Notes under the pieces: model-generated
Databases searched by the model: none
Told to the model about the DNA's origin: nothing
Seen by the model: only the letters and a program-made list of their open reading frames with translations
From: Afipia sp.
GTDB lineage: Bacteria > Pseudomonadota > Alphaproteobacteria > Rhizobiales > Xanthobacteraceae
Direction of reading: 5' to 3'
Length of the DNA: 6,862 nucleotides
Assembly: GCA_020056155.1 (NCBI GenBank)
Contig: JAGVII010000743.1
Coordinates: 1-6,862, forward strand
Position numbers and translations under genes: made by a program
Part shown: positions 1 through 3,391 of the stretch, piece after piece
Position numbering within the stretch: the stretch's first letter is position 1
How the letters are laid out: every line of letters begins with the position of its first letter

Positions 1-126
1 CTCACCCTCCTCCTGCTCGCCTAGAGCCGCAATCGCCGTGGCGCTGGCGGTGCAGACGGTCCAGCGATGCGCGCTACTCGGCGCGTAGACGGCGTGTGCG
101 GCATTTGGATCGACGTTGATGCTCAT
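1..126 (-). CDS. DUF2800-like (Cas4/RecB-type) nuclease, N-terminal fragment cut by window edge
   Basis: A minus-strand frame starts with ATG at 126-124 and stays open for 42 codons to base 1, so only the N-terminus is visible. The ATG overlaps the TGA of the upstream gene (ATGA, four bases), which suggests translational coupling; there is only a weak GAG upstream. The N-terminus has the pattern Ser-Ser-Ala-His-Arg-Trp (residues 17-22) followed by Cys25 and Ser28, then an acidic stretch ending in Glu-rich residues. This resembles the conserved start (S-x-x-x-W-x-x-C-x-x-S) of phage DUF2800 proteins, which belong to the PD-(D/E)XK nuclease group related to Cas4 and RecB. In that group the early Cys can be one of the Fe-S cluster ligands. 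The catalytic residues would lie outside the window, so activity cannot be judged. Inferred role: exonuclease in phage recombination or end processing. The family call rests on this short motif alone. Confidence 0.6.
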   Translation of the reverse strand, partial: MSINVDPNAAHAVYAPSSAHRWTVCTASATAIAALGEQEEGE

Positions 127-494
127 GCTAAAAGCTCATCATTGATGTTCAGCGTACCGAACATTTTGCCGCATGTGCCGCGCACATATCCCTGCGCGGT
201 CATGTACCGTTCTTCCTCGGCTGCCAGGATAGGCGCGAGTTCGGCGTCACTCACCGCCACGAGCGATTCAATTTCACGCGCTGCCAAAATCAAATCGTCG
301 CAACTGGAACGAAGTGCTGATGTCTGTGCACGGTTGCGGATCAAAGCCGCCGCGCTGGCCATTCCCTTTCTTTCCGCTGCCTTGGCGAATGCGATAAGTT
401 GTGCCTCGGTGCAAGTGTAAGGACCGTCGTCCTCTGCTTGCGAGAACCCAAACTGCTCTGCCGCTTCCAGCCTGAATCCGTCTTGCTCGTTCAT
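123..494 (-). CDS. Small helical phage protein of unknown function (123 aa)
   Basis: The gene starts with ATG at 494-492, one base after the TGA of the ABA-sandwich gene. It has a purine-rich ribosome site (GGGGA at 505-501, six bases away) inside the end of that gene, and it ends by overlapping the next gene's ATG. This is an operon layout with coupled translation. The protein has an acidic N-terminus (residues 1-25), an Ala-rich predicted helix with alternating charges (about 29-56, including Ala-Glu-Arg-Lys-Gly and Ile-Arg-Asn-Arg-Ala), a second helical stretch (about 60-98) and a short C-terminal part with Cys108. No transmembrane segment, signal peptide or catalytic motif is apparent. 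Many phage early regions carry small Ala/Glu-rich proteins of this kind. I do not recognise the family and assign no function. The reading frame is supported by its overlaps with both neighbours. Confidence 0.75.
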   Translation of the reverse strand: MNEQDGFRLEAAEQFGFSQAEDDGPYTCTEAQLIAFAKAAERKGMASAAALIRNRAQTSALRSSCDDLILAAREIESLVAVSDAELAPILAAEEERYMTAQGYVRGTCGKMFGTLNINDELLA

Positions 495-495
495 C

Positions 496-879
496 TCACA
501 TCCCCCTCATGCGAAGTGCAGCAGCGAGCCATGCATGCTCTAGCCTGCTTGCAATTCCAGTGTATTCAACGATTGGTGTGGCGCTCGTATCGGCAACGAG
601 TTTCACCAGGGCGAGGCCATCTGCGCCGATATCACTGGCAAATACGCACATTCCGCCGAGCGAACGAACTGCGTCGAGTGAGTTCGTATAGTGAGGAACA
701 ATTTGCAGCGGACCACCGTTGATGCGCTCTTGACGAATATAGCACTCTCGTCCCGTTGTTTTATGCACATAGGATGATTTCTTGATTGTAGCGCCCGGCG
801 TCACCGCGAGCCAAATCGCGTCATCAATATCGCGTGACGGACTAGCCAACGCTTCGACTTGTTCTGCCAATGTGGGCAT
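496..879 (-). CDS. Phage ABA-sandwich domain protein (127 aa)
   Basis: The frame is open from 1002, but the ATG at 879-877 is chosen. It has a good AAGGA ribosome site (895-891, 11 bases away), it lies downstream of the promoter at 967-938, and the upstream part is Arg-rich and reads through that promoter. The 127-residue product has a short N-terminal helix ending in Asp-Ile-Asp-Asp-Ala-Ile-Trp (residues 17-23), a segment with Tyr-Thr-x-Ser-Leu-Asp-Ala-Val (64-71), and an Ala-rich C-terminal helix Leu-Ala-Ala-Ala-Leu-Arg (118-123). This order of motifs matches the small 'phage ABA sandwich domain' proteins found widely in phage genomes; their function is not established. It is the first gene of a leftward operon with the 123-residue gene and the DUF2800-like gene. 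The family call comes from remembered motif pattern and not from an alignment. Confidence 0.68.
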   Translation of the reverse strand: MPTLAEQVEALASPSRDIDDAIWLAVTPGATIKKSSYVHKTTGRECYIRQERINGGPLQIVPHYTNSLDAVRSLGGMCVFASDIGADGLALVKLVADTSATPIVEYTGIASRLEHAWLAAALRMRGM

Positions 880-890
880 GACTGGTTCTT

Positions 891-895
891 TCCTT
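891..895 (-). promoter_or_regulatory. Ribosome binding site deciding the ATG at 879
   Basis: Minus-strand AAGGA, within GAAGGAAAG, lies 11 bases before the ATG at 879-877. No comparable site precedes the far upstream start at 1002, so the shorter 127-residue product is preferred. Confidence 0.6.
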
Positions 896-937
896 CTCTC
901 ATCCCGCCGCCGCGCCCCATCGCGCGACGACTGTTTA

Positions 938-967
938 CTTATAAGCCGACTATCTTCCGACCTGCAA
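938..967 (-). promoter_or_regulatory. Leftward promoter P2 with AGTCGGCTTA motif
   Basis: On the minus strand TTGCAG (967-962), an 18-base spacer and TATAAG (943-938) form a sigma70-like promoter. The -35 box begins at the base right after the TAG stop of the Ala/Pro-rich gene (970-968). The predicted transcript would start near 931, giving a leader of about 50 bases before the ATG at 879. The spacer holds GTCGG right after the -35 box and AGTCGGCTTA running into the -10 box, so two copies of the core sit in direct repeat 11 bases apart. The same 10-mer occurs in the other promoters of this window. Confidence 0.65.
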
Positions 968-1606
968 CTAAGAAATGCCGAGCGGCGCCGCCAGATGGGC
1001 AACCTTGTCGTCGGCGGTGAAGCGCATCACCGCAATGACCTCGTCGATGGTCGCAGTCGACACTGTAATGGCCGTGACGTGCGGCATCAGCCACGTTCGC
1101 AACACTTCGCCCTTGTCGGCGCTGCCGTCGAGACGTTTCTGCAAGTCGTCGGCGATCTTGTTGCCGAGGATGAATGCAGGAGTTGCAGCGGGAGGCGCGA
1201 CCGGCGGAGCCGATGGCATCAGGGGCGGCGGCGGAGGTGCAGCAGCAGTCGGCGTCGTGCGGTCGAGGAAGGCGGGAATGCCGTTTGCGTTCGGCGTGGC
1301 GTCCACCGGGGCGGCTGGTGCAGCAGCACCCGGAACGGGGATCGGCGCAGGTGCGACGGCCTCGGCTGCTGCTTTGCCTTTGCCGCGTCCACGCTTGGCA
1401 GGTGCCGCTTCCCCACCCGCGTCCGGCGCAGCCGCGATGGTCGTGGTTACAGCATCGTCCTGCCCGCCGCCGAGTTCGGACGAAAATTCGAGCAGCTCGC
1501 GAAACTTGTCCTTGCTGTCTTGGAGAATGCCAAGACCTTCCTCAATCGATCCCACCTCGAATTCGACCGCGAGCGGGCTGCGCATCAGCTTAACCGTAAA
1601 TGGCAT
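968..1606 (-). CDS. Ala/Pro-rich protein of unknown function (212 aa)
   Basis: The ATG at 1606-1604 follows an AGGA site (1620-1617, 10 bases away) and lies about 40 bases downstream of the predicted start of promoter P1. The protein has three parts. Residues 1-50 form a compact acidic region with repeated Glu, Gly and Leu. Residues about 51-145 are low-complexity Ala/Pro, with a basic patch Lys-Arg-Gly-Arg-Gly-Lys-Gly-Lys (71-78) and five prolines in a row (124-128), and are probably disordered. Residues about 146-212 form a predicted helical C-terminal domain with Trp172. No catalytic motif, signal peptide or membrane segment is seen. The folded-linker-folded layout with a basic patch could suit a nucleic-acid-binding or adaptor protein, but that is inference. 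The opposite strand is also open over this gene because of its GC-rich codons; the strand call rests on the promoter, ribosome site and operon direction. Confidence 0.75.
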   Translation of the reverse strand: MPFTVKLMRSPLAVEFEVGSIEEGLGILQDSKDKFRELLEFSSELGGGQDDAVTTTIAAAPDAGGEAAPAKRGRGKGKAAAEAVAPAPIPVPGAAAPAAPVDATPNANGIPAFLDRTTPTAAAPPPPPLMPSAPPVAPPAATPAFILGNKIADDLQKRLDGSADKGEVLRTWLMPHVTAITVSTATIDEVIAVMRFTADDKVAHLAAPLGIS

Positions 1607-1652
1607 GGGTTTTCTTTCCTATAGATTCGTGTTGCGTCGCGTTAGTGATTTG

Positions 1653-1682
1653 TTTATAGTCGGCTTACTGGCCGACTGTCAA
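1653..1682 (-). promoter_or_regulatory. Leftward promoter P1
   Basis: The minus strand carries a perfect TTGACA (1682-1677), an 18-base spacer and TATAAA (1658-1653), a strong sigma70-type promoter pointing at the Ala/Pro-rich gene. Transcription would start near 1646, leaving a 40-base leader with an AGGA site. The spacer is almost entirely the palindrome described at 1658-1677, so a protein bound there would overlap RNA polymerase contacts. Confidence 0.75.
1658..1677. promoter_or_regulatory. Palindromic operator candidate
   Basis: AGTCGGC (1658-1664), six bases, then GCCGACT (1671-1677) form a perfect inverted repeat with 7-bp arms. Weaker symmetry continues outward (TTTAT on the left against TTGAC read inward from the right). 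It fills the spacer of promoter P1, between the divergent Ala/Pro-rich and arm-binding genes. The arm sequence recurs at the other three promoters, so this is likely the main binding site of a regulator that acts on them all. RNA hairpin function is less likely, because the palindrome lies upstream of the predicted transcript start on the minus strand. Confidence 0.65.
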
Positions 1683-1721
1683 CTTATTTTGTGACAGTCT
1701 GCGCAGAAAAAGACAGAGTAC

Positions 1722-1726
1722 AGGAG
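1722..1726 (+). promoter_or_regulatory. Ribosome binding site deciding the GTG start at 1733
   Basis: AGGAG lies six bases before GTG at 1733-1735. The upstream in-frame GTG at 1691 has no such site, so the later start is preferred. Confidence 0.7.
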
Positions 1727-1732
1727 AGCGTT

Positions 1733-2179
1733 GTGGCAATTTCCACCCGGAAGAAAAGCGACACGACCGAAAAGCCCGGTCGGCGCACGTCTCGTGAAAG
1801 CAAGTTCAGTGTCAAATTGATTGAACAGTTCATCGACGATCTAAAGAGCGGGCGTTTGCCGCTGCCAAAAGTTACCATTGCCGACGAGGAACAACCCGGC
1901 CTGCACTGCATGATTCGTCCGACCGGCAATGCTTCTTTCCATGTTCAGTATTACAACAAAGAGGGCAAGCGCCCCTATTTTCTGATCGGCCGGCACGCAC
2001 CTGGCGAAGTTGATCACCTCACGATCGACCGCGCTCGGCATCTGGCAAAGACCATACGCGCCCTCGCGGATAAGGGCGTTGATGTAGACGACGGATTGAG
2101 CACCTTACGCGCACAAGTGCTGCACGATGTAGAAACGATGGGCGAAAAGTGGCGCCCCGTCGCGGTGAAGCGGAAGTAG
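1733..2179 (+). CDS. Stand-alone integrase-type arm-binding domain protein (148 aa), possible regulator
   Basis: The start is GTG with a strong AGGAG site. The first 24 residues are basic and polar (several Lys/Arg, probably disordered). Residues about 25-122 resemble the N-terminal arm-type DNA-binding domain (DUF4102) of tyrosine integrases: a helix Leu-Ile-Glu-Gln-Phe-Ile-Asp-Asp-Leu, then an Asp followed by Gln-Pro-Gly-Leu (54-57), Arg-Pro-Thr-Gly (62-65) with Phe-His-Val-Gln-Tyr (69-73), Leu-Ile-Gly-Arg-His (84-88), and a helix Arg-Ala-Arg-His-Leu-Ala-Lys (100-106). In the family these give the three-stranded sheet and helix that grip arm sites. The protein ends after about 25 more residues. 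There is no catalytic domain here and no room for a broken one before the next gene. It lies beside the palindrome at 1658-1677. Options are a regulator or recombination accessory factor, or a remnant of an integrase. The domain call is fairly firm; the role is inference. Confidence 0.7.
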   Translation: MAISTRKKSDTTEKPGRRTSRESKFSVKLIEQFIDDLKSGRLPLPKVTIADEEQPGLHCMIRPTGNASFHVQYYNKEGKRPYFLIGRHAPGEVDHLTIDRARHLAKTIRALADKGVDVDDGLSTLRAQVLHDVETMGEKWRPVAVKRK

Positions 2180-2258
2180 GAGTAGCGCGCGTTCCATTCT
2201 CTTGTGGCTGTCCGTCTAAAGGTCGCGCACATATAGCGTTGCATAGCGACAAAGTCCC

Positions 2259-2285
2259 CCGACTGCGTATTTGGTTGACAGTCGG
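2259..2285. promoter_or_regulatory. Inverted pair of operator cores at promoter P3
   Basis: CCGACTG (2259-2265) and CAGTCGG (2279-2285) are perfect inverted copies separated by 13 bases. The right copy is the core shared by the promoters; the left copy would be an extra upstream site. The arms point the opposite way to those of the palindrome at 1658-1677, so the left copy may be chance. The rest of the 2180-2312 intergenic region shows no clear terminator. Confidence 0.35.
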
Positions 2286-2304
2286 CTTATTATGGGCGTA
2301 TATT
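2275..2304 (+). promoter_or_regulatory. Rightward promoter P3 for the methyltransferase/primase operon
   Basis: TTGACA (2275-2280), an 18-base spacer and TATATT (2299-2304) form a strong sigma70-like promoter. The spacer begins GTCGGCTTAT, so the first 16 bases (TTGACAGTCGGCTTAT) are identical to those of the promoter at 6132. The predicted transcript start is near 2311, only about two bases before the ATG at 2313. Confidence 0.75.
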
Positions 2305-2312
2305 CAGCGTCC

Positions 2313-2549
2313 ATGCCCACCGCATCCAGCCTAGAATCAGCGGTAAATAGCGGCGAATTCGTCGGCTTTGCCCTGTGGAAAGACGGTTCGCAGTTCCGCG
2401 CGAGCCTGAACGTGGCTGACGGTGGCCACTGGTCCGACGAAGTGACAGGCGCAACGCCATTCGAGGCGTTGGCGCGGCTGTTCGCTCCTGTTGTGGCCAT
2501 TGTGCCGCCCTGCCCTGTTCCCCTCGTCATTCCACCGCCGCCATGCTGA
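2313..2549 (+). CDS. Small protein of unknown function (78 aa), possibly leaderless
   Basis: ATG at 2313 is the first sensible start. Earlier in-frame candidates (TTG 2271, ATG 2292) lie within promoter P3. The predicted transcript would begin almost at the ATG, with no ribosome site, so translation may be leaderless. The protein has a probable beta-rich core (about residues 16-45, Phe-Val-Gly-Phe-Ala-Leu-Trp, then Phe-Arg-Ala-Ser-Leu-Asn-Val), a segment Trp-Ser-Asp-Glu-Val-Thr-Gly-Ala-Thr-Pro-Phe-Glu-Ala-Leu-Ala-Arg-Leu (about 43-60) and a Pro-rich hydrophobic tail ending Pro-Pro-Pro-Pro-Cys. No known domain is recognised. Its stop overlaps the methyltransferase start (ATGCTGATG), so it opens the rightward operon and may set the translation rate of the methyltransferase by coupling. 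Confidence 0.65.
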   Translation: MPTASSLESAVNSGEFVGFALWKDGSQFRASLNVADGGHWSDEVTGATPFEALARLFAPVVAIVPPCPVPLVIPPPPC

Positions 2550-3391
2550 TGCGATCCGCACTGTACAACGGCGATTGTCTCGACGTGATGGCCACGCTGC
2601 CATCCGCGTCGGTCGATTTGATCCTGTGCGATCTGCCGTATGGGACGACGCAGAACAAATGGGACGCGGTGATTCCGCTCGATGCGCTGTGGGTGCAGTG
2701 GAATCGCGTGCTGCGCGCTGGCGGGGCTGTTGTTCTGACTGCGACGCAGCCGTTCTCGAGCATTCTGGTGCTGTCGAACCTGTCCGATTTTAAATACGAG
2801 TGGGTGTGGAGAAAGTCCCGTGTAACAGGAGTTTTGAACGCCAAACACCAACCGCTGCGTCAGCATGAAGTCGTCCTCGTGTTCTGCAAAGGCAAGACGA
2901 CCTATAACGCGCAAGGCGTGATCGACTGCAACAAGCGCGCAGGCACAGGACGCGCCAGCGGCAAGGTTGCCAGCAGTAGCAACTATGGCGCGATCACTCC
3001 GACAGAAGATGGATCGTATCAGCAGACACAGACGAATTGGCCACGATCGATCCTAGACATTCCTAGCGTTGGCAACACCGTACACCCAACCCAAAAGCCC
3101 GTCGCGCTGATGGAATACCTGATCCGGACTTACACGAACCCCGGCGACGTAGTGCTCGACAACTGCATGGGCAGCGGGACCACGGGCGTCGCCGCGATCC
3201 AGTCGGGTCGCCGGTTTATCGGGATCGAGCGCGATGCCGGGTACTTCCAGATTGCAAGCAAGCGTATCGGCGAGGCGCGCGGGCCGGGATTGGTTGTGTC
3301 GTTAGATGCGGTCCGACGCTTCCACGCATGGAACGCGAAAGCCCTTGAATTGCAGGCGTTTCTTGACTCTCGCGTGAGGCAATTGGCTTGA
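2543..3391 (+). CDS. DNA adenine/cytosine-N4 methyltransferase, beta class (282 aa)
   Basis: The product transfers a methyl group from S-adenosylmethionine to an amino group of a base in DNA. The catalytic motif IV Asp-Leu-Pro-Tyr (30-33, a DPPY variant) is followed by Gly-Thr-Thr-Gln-Asn-Lys-Trp-Asp. Much later come His-Pro-Thr-Gln-Lys-Pro (181-186) and the SAM-binding motif I Asp-Asn-Cys-Met-Gly-Ser-Gly-Thr-Thr-Gly (206-215), then Phe-Ile-Gly-Ile-Glu-Arg (motif II, acidic residue for the SAM ribose). The order IV before I marks the beta class; a DxPY motif favours N6-adenine over N4-cytosine. The region between (about 100-175) should hold target recognition. Start is ATG 2543, or ATG 2549 in a TGATG overlap with the preceding gene; both are coupled. 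The TGA overlaps the TTG of the primase gene. No partner restriction enzyme is adjacent, so it is probably an orphan phage enzyme for anti-restriction or marking. The target sequence cannot be read from this. Confidence 0.92.
   Translation: MLMRSALYNGDCLDVMATLPSASVDLILCDLPYGTTQNKWDAVIPLDALWVQWNRVLRAGGAVVLTATQPFSSILVLSNLSDFKYEWVWRKSRVTGVLNAKHQPLRQHEVVLVFCKGKTTYNAQGVIDCNKRAGTGRASGKVASSSNYGAITPTEDGSYQQTQTNWPRSILDIPSVGNTVHPTQKPVALMEYLIRTYTNPGDVVLDNCMGSGTTGVAAIQSGRRFIGIERDAGYFQIASKRIGEARGPGLVVSLDAVRRFHAWNAKALELQAFLDSRVRQLA
3376..3379 (+). promoter_or_regulatory. Ribosome binding site for the TTG start at 3388
   Basis: GAGG lies eight bases before TTG at 3388-3390. TTG overlaps the methyltransferase stop as TTGA, and the encoded N-terminus begins right before the first conserved prim-pol residues, which supports this unusual start. 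Confidence 0.6.

Noticed and set aside
880..1002. Longer N-terminus for the ABA-sandwich protein starting at 1002
   Set aside because: The extension is Arg-rich, overlaps the end of the upstream gene and reads through promoter P2; ATG 879 has the ribosome site.
782..1624. Long open plus-strand frames over the Ala/Pro-rich gene
   Set aside because: They arise from GC-rich codons on the opposite strand. The products are Arg/Ser-rich without family features, and promoter and ribosome site support the minus-strand gene.
2180..2250. Inverted repeat GTCGC/GCGAC (2222-2226 and 2246-2250) as a terminator for the arm-binding gene
   Set aside because: It has five-base arms with a 19-base loop and no T-run; not a credible terminator.
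2216..2914. 232-codon minus-strand frame across the small gene and methyltransferase
   Set aside because: It lies antisense to a clear methyltransferase, crosses promoter P3, and its product has no recognisable domain.
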